From assembly GCF_001456115.1 (NCBI RefSeq), contig NZ_CP013264.1, positions 2,064,501-2,128,500 on the forward strand: DNA of 64,000 nucleotides. The letters are read 5' to 3'. The stretch is from Sphingobium baderi (GTDB lineage: Bacteria; Pseudomonadota; Alphaproteobacteria; Sphingomonadales; Sphingomonadaceae). Of the stretch, positions 42,560-53,918 are shown in pieces (the first letter of the stretch is position 1; every line of letters begins with the position of its first letter). A model generated the notes under the pieces. The model made no database searches. It was not told the DNA's origin and saw only the letters and a list, made by a program, of their open reading frames with translations. A program made the translations under genes and the position numbers.

Positions 42560-45500
42560 TCAGCTCCGCATCATGATGAAGCCCGCGGGCACGTTGCCAT
42601 CATGATCAAAATGCTGTGCAGATATCAAAGGCAGTGTGGCGGATCCAACTGCGCAAGTCTCGGTCATATCGTCGACGGCGTTCTGCGCTCCGGCGTAAAC
42701 CAGTTCAAATCCCCCTAGGGGCAATGCACGCACATATCCGTCCAGGGCTCGCAAGTGGGCATGACGCCAGACATGCCGGATGAAGGCATCGACCTTTCCC
42801 CGGCAACTGGCGACCATGCGCACCGCCTTGCGCTTTCCGCCGGTCGGCCGCTCGGCATCCGGGAACAGGGCTTCGATCAGGGTGCCCGCCGTATCGCGGG
42901 CCTGCCCGTTGGTCACGAAATGATGCAATCCCATATCCGGATTGGCGTTCACCTCAATCACCACCCAGCGCTGGTCATTCGGGGACCGGGCGATATCCTC
43001 CGCGAGCAGGTCGAACCCAATATGGAGGGGATTGAAGACGGCCTTTCGCGTTTGAACGGCAATCTCCGCCCAATCTGGGTGGGCGGTATCGGATACATCC
43101 ACGCTTTCGCCGCCGGAGCCGATGTTTGCCACGGAATGCAATTGCAGATAATGGCCGCTTTCCAGCACCGTCCGCCCGTCCATGCCTTCCTCGGCCAGAT
43201 TGCGAAGCATCATCGGGGTCAGCCTAACGGGCTTCGAGCCGTCATGCGGATTGCTCTTGCGGCGTTCATTCTTGAGCGCGATCAGTTCGTCGATATTGTG
43301 CCTGCCATCGCCGATCAGATGGGCCGGCACGCGCTGTGTGGCAGCGCGGATCACATTGCCGATGACCAAAACCCGGTAATCCCTGCCCGTATGATATTCT
43401 TCCACGATCACCGTGCGAGATCCGGTTTCCAGTGCTTCTGTCCAAGCCTGCTCGAAGTGCGGGAAGGTCGTGATATCTGTGGTGACACCAGCGCCGCCCG
43501 ATCCGCTTGCCGGTTTGATGACGGCGGGCATGCCGAGTGACTGAGCGAATGCCCAGGCCTGCTTGATCTGTTCTGCGGGAAAAAGATCGCCTTGCGGGAC
43601 GTGCACGCCGGCATCCTGCAGCAATCGCTTGGTCCAATCCTTGCTGCCGGTGGCGGCACGCGAGACGGCAAGGGTTCCATCGGACATGCCCTGGAAGAAC
43701 CTGACCTGCCGCTCACCGTCCGAAAGGAGCGTGATTTCCGGGGTCAGTGCCGTCACTTCAAGGTTGCGGGCATACGCCGCCTGCCTGAGGAGGCGCATCT
43801 GTGTCGAATAGTCGCGTTTGAACGAATCGCCCCCGCACGTAGCGCCATGAGAGGGAGCTGGATCAATAACCGGAGGCGCATGGGAATCAAGCCCGGTTGC
43901 ACGCTCCTTGACGATCCGGAAGCTCTCGTCGAGCAACATGCGGGGCAGTTCGGTCGCCGGTTGGCCATAGTCCGCAAAGCAGGGCACTGCGATGGCCGGA
44001 TTGGAATCGACCCTGATGACCGAGACATTCTCGTCATGATCCGCGGGCAAGGAGAAATCCTTCACCCTCAGGTTGAGACCCAGCAGGATAGAATGTGAGA
44101 GAGTGTTTGCGGCACGTTCGACCAGGGCGACAATCGAGGGATGCAGATGACCGATGATGCTAATGCATTTGTCGTGGGCTGCTCGACACACGGCGGCGGC
44201 CAGCTTGCCGGCCACGAATACCATCTCGACTTCAGTGCCGGCGACATGGTCCTCGACAAGGACCCGTTGCCCTTTGGATGCGGCTTTCTTCCAGGCGGTG
44301 AGGAAAGCTGCTTCATTGGCGAGGCCAGTGGTCGCATCAACATTTCCAACACCCCGGACGGGCTTTACAACCTGCGCGTACATGCATTGACGGAAATGGG
44401 TAAGCGCCCTTTTGCGATCGGCAAAAATGCGACCTCTCGGCACAGGGATTCCATGATCCGTGAGGAGCGCCCTGGTCGCAGCCCTGTTTGCGGTAATCCG
44501 ACTCGAAGCTATTGCAACTTCAGGGGCGTTCTGCCGGAAGAAAATTTCATAACCATCCTTGGAGACGCGGTAAATCAGCCCTCGAACGGTCTCGACCGCA
44601 AATCCTTGCGACAGAGCCACATCGCTGATGAGCGTGCGAGCGATATTCCGCTCCTCGCCAAGACCATCCACCGCGGAAAAATCATTGGCGCCTTCAGCCA
44701 TGATCCCTTCAAGAATCCGATTATTGGAGCTCGGATCGAAATCCTGCCTCATCTTGGGAGCTGCCATCGCAGTCCGTGTTGCGCGCGAACGCTGAGACTC
44801 GCTGCCGGAAATTTCACGGATGGCGGTGGCCAGGTCGATCCTGGCCGGACGATATTCCTCGATCTCACCGCTTTCGATGCGCTTTTGGAGACCATCGAGA
44901 AACGCATGAATGTCGGTGACGTCCAGACCCACTAGATCGCGCACATGGTAACGCCACCAGGCCATGTCGAGGATGCGGGCGATCGTCGCTTCATCGAACC
45001 TGTATTTGATGACCTTCGCGGGCGAGCCACCCACTATGGCGAAGGGCGGCACATCCCTGACGACAACAGCGCCCGCAGCGACGACGGCGCCATAGCCGAT
45101 AGTCACGCCACCCCTGAGCAGCGTAGCGTTCCCGATCCATGCATCGTCCTGGATGACGAGCGGCCCTCTTATGGTGTTCTCAAAGGGCGGAACCTCAGCC
45201 TCCACCTCAAATGTCCGTCCCATCCAGCGTGTATAATATTCGCGGCATGCAAAAGGATGGGTGCTGATCCTGTCGAGCGGGAGCTCATTGCCGATCAACC
45301 GAGAGTAAGGCGCGATGCTGCAATAGCGTCCGACGTTAGCCCCGCTGCCAAGGGCCGAATGCAGATAGGAAAAGGCCCCGCAATTGCTGAAGCCTTTCCT
45401 GCCCGACATGGATGCAAAGGGCTCAAGAGAGATCGGACCTTTCAGTGTTATCTCTTCGCCTTCGCGATAAATGCCGCGCGTTTTGAACGGGTGCAGCAGG

Positions 45501-45601
45501 TAGATATTATGACTGAGGAAAAACTCCTCGATCGCTGAGGTCCACCTGAACTTGAACGGATAGTTAATGGGTTCTGCGGTCATCTCTTTATCGATCATCA
45601 T
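42560..45601 (-). CDS. Fusion: hexapeptide acetyltransferase + two cyanophycin-synthetase-like ATP-grasp domains
   Basis: A 1,013-residue three-part enzyme. Residues 1-250 form a left-handed beta-helix acyltransferase of the CatB/xenobiotic type ([68 protein letters not shown]). Residues about 370-565 form a first ATP-grasp domain ([10 protein letters not shown]; metal-binding end [10 protein letters not shown]). Residues about 650-925 form a second one, very similar to cyanophycin synthetase: [38 protein letters not shown] and [19 protein letters not shown]-grasp enzymes join a carboxylate to an amine. The start ATGATG overlaps the preceding stop. The substrate is not known; the neighbouring aspartate-rich protein is a candidate acceptor. 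Confidence 0.82.
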   Translation of the reverse strand: MMIDKEMTAEPINYPFKFRWTSAIEEFFLSHNIYLLHPFKTRGIYREGEEITLKGPISLEPFASMSGRKGFSNCGAFSYLHSALGSGANVGRYCSIAPYSRLIGNELPLDRISTHPFACREYYTRWMGRTFEVEAEVPPFENTIRGPLVIQDDAWIGNATLLRGGVTIGYGAVVAAGAVVVRDVPPFAIVGGSPAKVIKYRFDEATIARILDMAWWRYHVRDLVGLDVTDIHAFLDGLQKRIESGEIEEYRPARIDLATAIREISGSESQRSRATRTAMAAPKMRQDFDPSSNNRILEGIMAEGANDFSAVDGLGEERNIARTLISDVALSQGFAVETVRGLIYRVSKDGYEIFFRQNAPEVAIASSRITANRAATRALLTDHGIPVPRGRIFADRKRALTHFRQCMYAQVVKPVRGVGNVDATTGLANEAAFLTAWKKAASKGQRVLVEDHVAGTEVEMVFVAGKLAAAVCRAAHDKCISIIGHLHPSIVALVERAANTLSHSILLGLNLRVKDFSLPADHDENVSVIRVDSNPAIAVPCFADYGQPATELPRMLLDESFRIVKERATGLDSHAPPVIDPAPSHGATCGGDSFKRDYSTQMRLLRQAAYARNLEVTALTPEITLLSDGERQVRFFQGMSDGTLAVSRAATGSKDWTKRLLQDAGVHVPQGDLFPAEQIKQAWAFAQSLGMPAVIKPASGSGGAGVTTDITTFPHFEQAWTEALETGSRTVIVEEYHTGRDYRVLVIGNVIRAATQRVPAHLIGDGRHNIDELIALKNERRKSNPHDGSKPVRLTPMMLRNLAEEGMDGRTVLESGHYLQLHSVANIGSGGESVDVSDTAHPDWAEIAVQTRKAVFNPLHIGFDLLAEDIARSPNDQRWVVIEVNANPDMGLHHFVTNGQARDTAGTLIEALFPDAERPTGGKRKAVRMVASCRGKVDAFIRHVWRHAHLRALDGYVRALPLGGFELVYAGAQNAVDDMTETCAVGSATLPLISAQHFDHDGNVPAGFIMMRS

Positions 45602-48600
45602 TCCGCCGCGACCGATGTTTCCACGCGGCTCTGGACGAGCTGCGTCAATCGTTCGCAGACTTCCCCGAAGTCGGAATCGCGCCGCGAGCCCTTGATCAGC
45701 AAGAGGTCGCCTGATCGCAGTTCACGATGGAGATATTCGGCAAGTGCCGAAGCTGATGAGAAATGGGGTCCCATCAACCCATGGGGCAGAACGGCCCGCA
45801 GGAACTGCATCTCTTCACCGTGCGTCAAGATCAGGTCGGGCGCGGCATCGAGGAGAGGCGTGGCGAGGCTTTCGTGCAAGGATTGGCTGAGGTCGCCCAG
45901 GTGAACGATCCGCCCCAATATGGCGATCTTGCGTCCATCGCTTCGCGTCGGCGCCTCTTTGAGAACGGAAATAGCGTTGAGCATGGAACTCACCGTCGCG
46001 TTCCAGCTGTCGTCGATCACATCAACCGTACCACCGTCACGCATCGGCAACTCGAGGCGACGCAGCCGGCCTTCTTCAGGCTCAAAGCCCGCAAGTTGCC
46101 GCGCAGCGGCCTGTAGATCGTACCCCGTCGCGTAGAGCACGCTCATCGCCGCCAGCGCGTTGTTCATCATTCCGCTTCCGGGCAACGGCACGTGAAGGTC
46201 TATGAGCTCCCCTTCGGGCGTGACCAATTGCACCTGACTGCCCGTGTCGGTGTGCTTGCGGTCAAGTACGCGCAATGTTGCCTTTGGGCTGTCGCCGAAA
46301 GTCACGACCCGCTTTGCATGCTCCTGTGCTGCCGTAAGCACGGTATCGAAGCAGGCAAGATGCTCGCCGACGACCGCGACCGCAGGCCCCGTCAGGCCAT
46401 CGAATATCCGCGACTTGAACTTGGCGGTATCTTTAACCGAAGCGATCCGCTCGCTGCGCGCCTGCGATATCCCGAGTTCTGTTATCAACGCCACCGTCGG
46501 CTTGATCTGGCGCGTGATCGGTCCCCGCCGCATCCAGAGAGCGCTTTGGGCAATTTCCACGATGGCCGCGGAATGATAGCCCGCGAGATTAGCGAGCAGC
46601 GCTGGCGCGCCCACACGCGAGTTGTAATTACCGAAACTCGCCAGTGCTCTCGTTTCCTTGCCCAGCAGATGCTTTAGCATGCCGACGGTCGTCGACTTTC
46701 CGGCCGTGCCGGTAATCGCGATGACGTCGCCCTCGAACCGCTGCCGCGCCGCAAAACCCAGTTCGATGAGCGCCCTAATTGGATCATCGACCTGCAACAG
46801 AGGAAAACCCTTGGGCAGACCCGGGACCGGTCGCGCCACTATAGCGCCCGCAAGACGTCCCGCATGACGCGCGAGCACATGATGCGTGTCCCAACTCTTG
46901 GCCGCTGAACTGAACTGCTCGTGAAAAGCGAGTGCGTCATAGTGGGAAGCCACATAGAGAACCGGATCATCGACATGGTCGACATGGCCGAAACCGCGAA
47001 TGATTGAACGGACGAACCAGCCTGCCGGAGGCCGGACCAGCCATTTCCCGCCTGTCACCAACTCGATCTGCTCGGCGGTCCAGGTCTGCCCCGCCTTGGG
47101 CCTGAGGACGTCCGCAGGAAAATCGGTTCGGTAGTTGCGCGTCATGCGGGTCACATCGGCGGGTGAACCCGTTGGAGCGTCCAGCTTGATCCGGAGCGGC
47201 AGCGCTACAGGCATGATTGCTTCTCGCCCGGAAACCGCACCGACTGTCAGTTGCAGGTCGATATTGTCCCAGTCTTTTATATAGGGTGGCCGCAAGCCAT
47301 AATAGTCGCGGTAAATCTGCCCCGGTTTCCAGCGGGTCGTCGGCATGAGCCAGTCGCATGGGTCATGGTCCATGCCCAGGCCCCAGGGTTTCATGGTCGT
47401 CGTGGCCACGGGCACGCCGCGAATATCGAGTCTGATATCCTCCGCGACCGGTGCATCGGCGCGCCAGAATGTTTCGACCCACAGCATCCGGCGACGCTGG
47501 ATCTGCTTTGGTTTCACCCGCACGCCGAGCAAAGTTAAAGGCCCCAACTGCACAGGATCGATACGTGCATCTTCGGGCACATCATCGACTAGCCACCTGT
47601 CATCCAGCGTATAGGCGGACTCCATCAAAATCGGCGAAGTCATCAAGCCATTCGAGGCCGGTTTCGTGGAACGGCGTGGCTTTCTGCGCCGAACCGGCGG
47701 AGACAGCTCGATGATGCCCGTTCCGTTAACTGCGCACTGCAAATGCGTACCCATGGTTTCGCATTTCTGGCCAAACTTCCGTATCGCCTCGATCGCATCT
47801 GGCCCTTCCAACTGCCTGGTGAAGCCAAAGCCTCCGGCCAGCGGCGTGAACACAACCCGCTCGACGCCATTGTTGCTCAATTCGAGGGAGAACAGCCCCG
47901 CGTCGAAAGCGGTGCTGCGGATGGAATCAAACAATAAATCTCCGGCGTCGTGAATGATCGGTCGCTGCTGATAGATCTCGACGCCCTGGAGCACATGGGC
48001 GGAAGCCCCCAGAACGGCATCGGCTCCTGCCTCGATCAAAGCGTGGCCGACTGCAATTTCATCGGCGTCGGGCTCTTCGACGAGATTCGTGCCCCAATGC
48101 ACGGCTACGACGACTACATTGGCTTTCTCACGCGCCGCTGCGATATGACGTGTCATTGTCTCGCACCACAGGCCGGGGGCTTCGGGAGGCAGATAGGCCG
48201 AGCCTGGCCGATCGTCGGTAGCGGCAAATCGGTGCTGGGTAGAATCGATCGAGAAGATCGCTACGGTAAGATCACCGGCTTGGCGGAATAGTGGTGCGAA
48301 CGCCTCATCGACGGTGCGTCCTGTGCCGACATGGCCGATACCGGCCCTATCGAGCCATTCGCCCTGATCGACCACCGCGTCCGCTCCATAATCTCCGCTA
48401 TGATTGTTCGCCGTTGCGACGACATCGACGCCCGCCTGCGAGAGCAGACAAGCCATCTCCGGCCTGGCACGATAGTAGTAGGGACCATTCTCCCCCTTTT
48501 TCGTGCCCTGCTCACCCTTGGTGGTGACCACGCATTCTAGGTTGACCACCGCTATGTCAGCGGCCGCCAGCGCGGGAACGCGCACGATATTTGCTGCCTC

Positions 48601-50442
48601 CAGATCAGCGGTACGGTAATGCTGCCGGCGGCCGAGATTGACGTCTCCACCCCAAGCCAACACCGGCCCCTTTTTCTGGGGAGCGGCTATCAGTTCCTGT
48701 GCCTTCGCTGATTTGCTTAATAGATAGTACCGGTAGGCGACCAAGCCTGAAAGATAATGTTCAACATCATCGATACGGACACGGAAAGCGTGGTGACGGA
48801 TGAAGAAGGAGCCGACAATGCGTTGCGGATTGGCGAAGAACATCGCCAATTCCGGCCAGAAATGGCCATTCAGAAGGTAGCGCGCACGGTAATGGAGAGC
48901 CCGTTGGAACTTGGGCAAATCGATTTCATCCAGCAGATGCCGCATCTCCGGCATCGTCTCGATGCGGTCCAGCATCGCCTGGGCGGCCATCATCAATTCG
49001 AGCAAGGTCGGGAACGTTGTGATCCGATTAAGAATAAAATCCAGATAATCCTTCACATTCTGGATGCCGAACCGAAAATAGCGCTCATCGGGACGGTAGC
49101 GGGTGAGTTCGTTGACGCAGTAACTCAGCCAATGGTCATTATGCCGCCAATGCTCCTTTGCGATGAAATGCTCGAAGGCCTTCTCCACCGTCGTTAGCCA
49201 GCGCTCATCCTTTGTGAGGCTGTAAAGACGCATCAGGCCGAACGCAGCTTCGCCTTCATAGTAGATGGTTCGAAAAGATTCCTTGAGCGTGAGATCCGGG
49301 AAGTTGAGAACATGGACAAAGGAGCCGTCACGGCTCCGCTGCATATACTGGACGCCAAGGGCGAGCTTTTCGAGCAAAGGAAGATTATCGATGCAGCCGG
49401 TCACGGCAGCATGACGCGTGAAGGCGAGGATAGCCACTGCATTGGCACCAAGCTTGATTTCATTGCCAACATCAACAAGGAACGCCGCTTCGGTGCCGTT
49501 AGGGAGCGTAGCGGTACGGATCGCTTCGTGGCATAGCCAGCCTAGCGACCGGTCTATCGCCGCCCACAGCCTTGCATCCCGCGTCACTTCCCATGCCTCT
49601 ATCATGGCATAGGTGGTGCTCGCATGGCGAAGGGCGTTGTAGGCCGGGATTTCCCGGTCGAAACAGGGATGCCAGCCATAGATGAAGCGACCATCCTCCC
49701 CAACCTGTCCCGCGAGGAACGAGCTGCTGCTTTGGAGCAGTTCAGTTAGGATATCCTCATCCAGTGTATCGATAATACGTCGGCCAGCCGACCTGCCTGG
49801 TCCCGCAATCTCATGCACTGCATCGCGTTTCTCCAGATCAATGAAGAAGCCGCGCGAGGAGAACATCCAGACTGATGTCGCATCGCTGAAGTCCACGCCG
49901 GCAAGGCCGTGGCGCAACCGTGCATAGCGCTGGAAATTCTTCTCGTTCACCACGCAATGCGGATATTTGGGGCCGCCATAGAACATGGCGTTTGCGTTGA
50001 TTTCAGTTTCGAGGAAAGCATGGCGGCAATTGGGATCGAGCGAAATTCCCTGCCGACAATAGTTCCGCTTCACCTGAGTGAGTTGCTGTTTGAGCGTTCC
50101 CCAATCGTTGTGTCGGATGCCGTCAATGAGATCGACGCGCAGCCAGCGGATCGTGTTTGGATTCTTCCGCGTTATCCGGTCCAATCGTGAGACGCCCCTT
50201 CGCCAGGCGTCGTCAAAGGTCGATCCGCGATAGGTCTCAACGCGGGCTCGCTTGTGGGTGTCGGTAAAAGAAAAGAAGAGAATATATTCTGACCCCGCCT
50301 GGCCCACGGGAACGGCAGCCTCCTTCAGTCGATCGTAAACGGACTGCATCAGCAGGGAAATCGGATTATCGGTCATGTCAATCTCATCGGATTTTGCGCG
50401 GGGAGCATGCCCGTGCACTGAAGGGGGTATGATCCGGGTCAT
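45598..50442 (-). CDS. Giant fusion: alpha/alpha-toroid + CapA + MurF-like ligase
   Basis: A 1,614-residue protein. About 1-200: unknown domain. About 205-560: alpha/alpha-toroid (glycosidase/epimerase-like) with [21 protein letters not shown] and [16 protein letters not shown]. About 590-920: CapA/PgsA metallophosphoesterase-like domain ([52 protein letters not shown]). About 940-1095: beta-rich domain. About 1115-1610: a full three-domain MurF-like ligase with [29 protein letters not shown] and [15 protein letters not shown]. CapA plus a Mur-type ligase are the core of poly-gamma-glutamate synthesis. No signal peptide is visible. ATG 50442 overlaps the HlyD stop as ATGA. Confidence 0.83.
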   Translation of the reverse strand: MTRIIPPSVHGHAPRAKSDEIDMTDNPISLLMQSVYDRLKEAAVPVGQAGSEYILFFSFTDTHKRARVETYRGSTFDDAWRRGVSRLDRITRKNPNTIRWLRVDLIDGIRHNDWGTLKQQLTQVKRNYCRQGISLDPNCRHAFLETEINANAMFYGGPKYPHCVVNEKNFQRYARLRHGLAGVDFSDATSVWMFSSRGFFIDLEKRDAVHEIAGPGRSAGRRIIDTLDEDILTELLQSSSSFLAGQVGEDGRFIYGWHPCFDREIPAYNALRHASTTYAMIEAWEVTRDARLWAAIDRSLGWLCHEAIRTATLPNGTEAAFLVDVGNEIKLGANAVAILAFTRHAAVTGCIDNLPLLEKLALGVQYMQRSRDGSFVHVLNFPDLTLKESFRTIYYEGEAAFGLMRLYSLTKDERWLTTVEKAFEHFIAKEHWRHNDHWLSYCVNELTRYRPDERYFRFGIQNVKDYLDFILNRITTFPTLLELMMAAQAMLDRIETMPEMRHLLDEIDLPKFQRALHYRARYLLNGHFWPELAMFFANPQRIVGSFFIRHHAFRVRIDDVEHYLSGLVAYRYYLLSKSAKAQELIAAPQKKGPVLAWGGDVNLGRRQHYRTADLEAANIVRVPALAAADIAVVNLECVVTTKGEQGTKKGENGPYYYRARPEMACLLSQAGVDVVATANNHSGDYGADAVVDQGEWLDRAGIGHVGTGRTVDEAFAPLFRQAGDLTVAIFSIDSTQHRFAATDDRPGSAYLPPEAPGLWCETMTRHIAAAREKANVVVVAVHWGTNLVEEPDADEIAVGHALIEAGADAVLGASAHVLQGVEIYQQRPIIHDAGDLLFDSIRSTAFDAGLFSLELSNNGVERVVFTPLAGGFGFTRQLEGPDAIEAIRKFGQKCETMGTHLQCAVNGTGIIELSPPVRRRKPRRSTKPASNGLMTSPILMESAYTLDDRWLVDDVPEDARIDPVQLGPLTLLGVRVKPKQIQRRRMLWVETFWRADAPVAEDIRLDIRGVPVATTTMKPWGLGMDHDPCDWLMPTTRWKPGQIYRDYYGLRPPYIKDWDNIDLQLTVGAVSGREAIMPVALPLRIKLDAPTGSPADVTRMTRNYRTDFPADVLRPKAGQTWTAEQIELVTGGKWLVRPPAGWFVRSIIRGFGHVDHVDDPVLYVASHYDALAFHEQFSSAAKSWDTHHVLARHAGRLAGAIVARPVPGLPKGFPLLQVDDPIRALIELGFAARQRFEGDVIAITGTAGKSTTVGMLKHLLGKETRALASFGNYNSRVGAPALLANLAGYHSAAIVEIAQSALWMRRGPITRQIKPTVALITELGISQARSERIASVKDTAKFKSRIFDGLTGPAVAVVGEHLACFDTVLTAAQEHAKRVVTFGDSPKATLRVLDRKHTDTGSQVQLVTPEGELIDLHVPLPGSGMMNNALAAMSVLYATGYDLQAAARQLAGFEPEEGRLRRLELPMRDGGTVDVIDDSWNATVSSMLNAISVLKEAPTRSDGRKIAILGRIVHLGDLSQSLHESLATPLLDAAPDLILTHGEEMQFLRAVLPHGLMGPHFSSASALAEYLHRELRSGDLLLIKGSRRDSDFGEVCERLTQLVQSRVETSVAAE

Positions 50443-51698
50443 CGTTCGCGAAGCGCCTCTCGGGCGCGGTTCATCGGCTTGAGAAGGTAGTCGAGGACCG
50501 TCTTGCTACCGGTATGCACATCAACAGTGGCAACCATTCCGGGGACGATCGGAAAACGCTTGCCGTTTTTATTGATGAGCGCGTTGGTCTGCGTGCGGAC
50601 AAAGACACGATAATAATATTCGTCTCGTTTTACTTCATCCTGGATCGTGTCGGGGGAGATGCTGGACACTTTCCCATCGAGACCGCCATAAATAGCATAA
50701 TCATAGGCGGTTATCTTGACAGTCGCCCTCTGGCCGGGATGAATGAATGCAATGTCCCGCGGCGACATTCGCGCCTCGATCAATAATTGGTCATCGAGCG
50801 GGATGATTTGCATCAACTGCCCGCCTGGCGGTATCACGCCGCCTTTGGTGGATACCTCGATATTCTTGACGATACCCCGCACGGGCGAACGCAATGTCAG
50901 GCGGGAAAGGGAATCGGTACGTCCCTTGATGGTCGCCGAGAGCGTTTCGATGTCAGCATTCGCTTTGGCGAGTTCCTCGCGCGCGGCGACCATGTATTGG
51001 GACTGCAGATCGGATTTTCGAAGCTCAAGGTCCGCGACCTTCTGCCGAAGCCGCAAGACCTCGACATTGCTTGCGGCGCCGACGGGGACCAGCGATTCCG
51101 TGATCTTGAGCTCGGAACGGGTCTGGGCCAGGGCTTCCTGGAGCCAGCGGACGGATTCGGCGACGCTGTCTCGCCGGCTCTGATAAAGCCGGGTTTCCTG
51201 AGAGATCAGGTCGAGATTACCCTTCAAATCCTTGGGGAAGGTAAGAGCCGTACCATTGACCTCCGCGGTGAGCCGCGCCGAACTCGCCAACGCAGCACGA
51301 TATTTGGCAGTGGACTCATCGACATTGGATTCGGTCAAGGTCGGATCGAGCCGGGCCAGTATCTGGCCTGGCTGAACGATATCGTCCTGCCGGACCCTGA
51401 GGTCGGCAAGAATGCCGCCTTCCAGCGACTGGATGATCTGTTCGCGCATGGTGGGCACCACGCGGCCCGACCCGGTGGCCACTTCGTCGAGATCGGCAAA
51501 CCACGCCCATACAAGGAAGGCCGCGAGGCCGACGCAGATAAGCGCCACGACGCGCTTTGATCGGCTGAGGCCAACATCATCTTCTTCCCCAAAAACTAGA
51601 CTTGCATCATGGTTTCCGGCGGTGATCTTGAAACGGTCGGATATTCCGGTCCGGGCAAGCAACCTGCGCCAGCCGCCGTCATTTTGTTTGTCCATCAT
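50439..51698 (-). CDS. HlyD-family type I secretion adaptor
   Basis: A 419-residue membrane-fusion protein. One membrane helix (VVALICVGLAAFLVWAWFA, about residues 48-66), a lipoyl half-motif (IIQSLEGGILADLRVRQDDIVQPGQILARLD), a long coiled-coil (about 130-265) and the beta-barrel (LRSPVRGIVKNIEVSTKGGVIPPGGQLMQIIP) are in the normal order. It is the LapC/HlyD type, linking the ABC exporter at 51702 to TolC at 53915. The start follows the ABC gene by 3 bases. Its stop overlaps the giant fusion gene. Confidence 0.92.
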   Translation of the reverse strand: MMDKQNDGGWRRLLARTGISDRFKITAGNHDASLVFGEEDDVGLSRSKRVVALICVGLAAFLVWAWFADLDEVATGSGRVVPTMREQIIQSLEGGILADLRVRQDDIVQPGQILARLDPTLTESNVDESTAKYRAALASSARLTAEVNGTALTFPKDLKGNLDLISQETRLYQSRRDSVAESVRWLQEALAQTRSELKITESLVPVGAASNVEVLRLRQKVADLELRKSDLQSQYMVAAREELAKANADIETLSATIKGRTDSLSRLTLRSPVRGIVKNIEVSTKGGVIPPGGQLMQIIPLDDQLLIEARMSPRDIAFIHPGQRATVKITAYDYAIYGGLDGKVSSISPDTIQDEVKRDEYYYRVFVRTQTNALINKNGKRFPIVPGMVATVDVHTGSKTVLDYLLKPMNRAREALRER

Positions 51699-51701
51699 AC
51701 T

Positions 51702-53918
51702 TCAGTTCATCCCGGTCTGCGCTGCGGGAGCAGCTTTGCGCGGGGTGCCTCCACCTTTGAGGACCTGATCGCGCGGACCGTCCCGCAGGACTTTTCCGCC
51801 ATCGATCACGATCAGGCGATCAACCAGATCGAGCACTCGTGTGCGATGGGTTGCGACAACCAGGGTTCGCCCGCGACACCATGCGCCGAAGTGTGCGATG
51901 AATTGACGCTCGGTCGCCTCGTCCATTGCGGCCGTGGGCTCATCGAGCAGGACCACGGAGGGATTGCGGATGATGAGTCGCGCGAGTAAAAGGGCCTGCT
52001 TCTGCCCGCCCGACAGCCCATTACCACCTTCGAGAATGACATGATCGAGCCCCTTGGGCAGGCGGCGGATGAAACCCTCCGCGCCGACCATCGTCAGCGC
52101 CGCAAGAATGTCGTCGCCCGAAGCCTGTGGCGCGCCGAGCAGGAGATTTTCTCGGACGGTGCCATGGAACAGACGGGCCGTCTGGGTCAGCATGCCCACG
52201 TTGCGCCTGACGTCCGCCGGATCGATATGGGCGAGCGCGACGTCATCGAGCAGGACTTCCCCGGCCGAAGGTTCCAACAAACCGGAAAGCGCCTGGATCA
52301 GTGTCGACTTGCCGGCACCGTTGCGGCCGAGCAGGGCGACTTTCTCGCCAGGTGCGATACGTAGCTTGCGTGCTTCGAATGCAATGGGAGAGGTGTCATC
52401 ACCGTAGCGGAGGACTGCATCGTTGAGCTGGTAATTCCCGTTGATCACGGGTCTGTGAATCCGACTTTCCCGTTCGGGATGGTCGACCGGCAATTTCATG
52501 ATGGCGTTGAGGCTGTTAATGCCCACGCGGGCTTGTTGAAGGCGGCTCATGATCGAGGTGACGCGTGCCATGGGAGACATCATGCGTGCGCCCAGCATGG
52601 ACAAACCGACCAGAGTTCCCGTTGTGATATCGCCCGCCATCACGAGCGGAGCGCCAAAGAACACGGTGGATGCGTAGGTCCCACCGCGCACTTTAGCGGA
52701 CCAGGTCGTCAGATTATTCGTCACTTCCCGCAGCTTCAGCTGCGCCTCGCCGGTCACTGCATTATAGTGATTCCATTGACGCTGGAAGCGTTCTTCGGCC
52801 TGCAGCATCTTGATATCTTCAATGCCCTGGATCGTCTCGATCAGCAGGGCATTCCGCAGCGAGGACTCCCGCATCGCCTCTCGCGCATAGGTGCGCAGTT
52901 TCCTCTGGGCCAACAGCCCAGGTACGACGAGCAGGATGAAGGCGCCGATCGGGACCAGCACCATAATACCTCCGAGATACCAGAAGATCACAAGGAAGAT
53001 GAGGAAGAAAGGAATGTCCGCGAGCGCCCCGACCGTGGTCGAGGTCAGCATTTCGCGTACCTGTTCGAGCTCGCGCAATTGGGAGATGAAGGAACCGGTC
53101 GAGGTGGGCCGCGCCTGATTGCGAACTCTGAGCGCATGGCCGAAGACCTGATCGGACAGGCGAATGTCAGCGCGCTTGCCCAGCTTGTCGATGATGCTGG
53201 TGCGTGCCCGCCGCAACAGGAACCCGAGCGCGATCGCCAGCACCACGCCGCTGAACAGGATGTAGAGCGTCGGAAAAGAGCCGGACGGCACCACCCGGTC
53301 GTAAACCTGCATGGAAAACAGAATGCCCGACAGCGTCAGAATATTGGCGATCAGCGACCCCAACAGCACATGACCATAGGGTCGCAGATCCCGGACCACG
53401 ATCTTACGAAGCCACTGGCTGTCAAAAGGTTCGATATAGGCATCGACCCGGGCGTCCGCAGCCTGGCGAGCGGGCCTCAGAATGAGAACCCGACGCAGGC
53501 CATCGAGCATTTCCATGATCGGAAGCGTGGTTTCGAGGCCCTGATCACCGACGAGAACACAATGTGCGCCGCCGCGTTCGTCCAGCGAGCGCACGACGAC
53601 GATCTGGCAGTCCCGCAATTCCAATACGAGAGGCAAGCGCCAGCTGGATGCCGTCAGGTCGAAGCCGTGAGGATCGTCGAACCGGACTCTTAACCCAAGC
53701 CTGCGCGCGACATTGCGGAGCCGTTCCGTCTCGTTCTCATTGACATCCCATTGACCCGAGAGCGTTGCTGCCTGGGTTGACATGGAAAGGCCATAATAGT
53801 CGGCCACGACCCGTAGGGCCGAGACCCAGTTCTCGACAGGGATTGAACGCGCAAGCGGTGAGGGCGACGACGTGTCCCCTTGTTTTGGCAATGCGATGGA
53901 TGCAGACATTTCGGTCAT
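51702..53918 (-). CDS. Type I secretion ABC exporter (LapB/HlyB type)
   Basis: A 738-residue exporter. The N-terminal 140 residues are a peptidase-C39-like domain that lacks the catalytic Cys (VENWVSALRVVADYYGLSMS), so it is the non-cleaving, RTX/adhesin type. Six membrane helices follow (about 175-450), then the ATPase with Walker A GRNGAGKST, signature LSGGQKQ and Walker B VVLLDEPTAAMD. Start at ATG 53918, overlapping the TolC stop as ATGA. It should export the Asp-Ala repeat protein, whose gene precedes tolC. Confidence 0.93.
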   Translation of the reverse strand: MTEMSASIALPKQGDTSSPSPLARSIPVENWVSALRVVADYYGLSMSTQAATLSGQWDVNENETERLRNVARRLGLRVRFDDPHGFDLTASSWRLPLVLELRDCQIVVVRSLDERGGAHCVLVGDQGLETTLPIMEMLDGLRRVLILRPARQAADARVDAYIEPFDSQWLRKIVVRDLRPYGHVLLGSLIANILTLSGILFSMQVYDRVVPSGSFPTLYILFSGVVLAIALGFLLRRARTSIIDKLGKRADIRLSDQVFGHALRVRNQARPTSTGSFISQLRELEQVREMLTSTTVGALADIPFFLIFLVIFWYLGGIMVLVPIGAFILLVVPGLLAQRKLRTYAREAMRESSLRNALLIETIQGIEDIKMLQAEERFQRQWNHYNAVTGEAQLKLREVTNNLTTWSAKVRGGTYASTVFFGAPLVMAGDITTGTLVGLSMLGARMMSPMARVTSIMSRLQQARVGINSLNAIMKLPVDHPERESRIHRPVINGNYQLNDAVLRYGDDTSPIAFEARKLRIAPGEKVALLGRNGAGKSTLIQALSGLLEPSAGEVLLDDVALAHIDPADVRRNVGMLTQTARLFHGTVRENLLLGAPQASGDDILAALTMVGAEGFIRRLPKGLDHVILEGGNGLSGGQKQALLLARLIIRNPSVVLLDEPTAAMDEATERQFIAHFGAWCRGRTLVVATHRTRVLDLVDRLIVIDGGKVLRDGPRDQVLKGGGTPRKAAPAAQTGMN

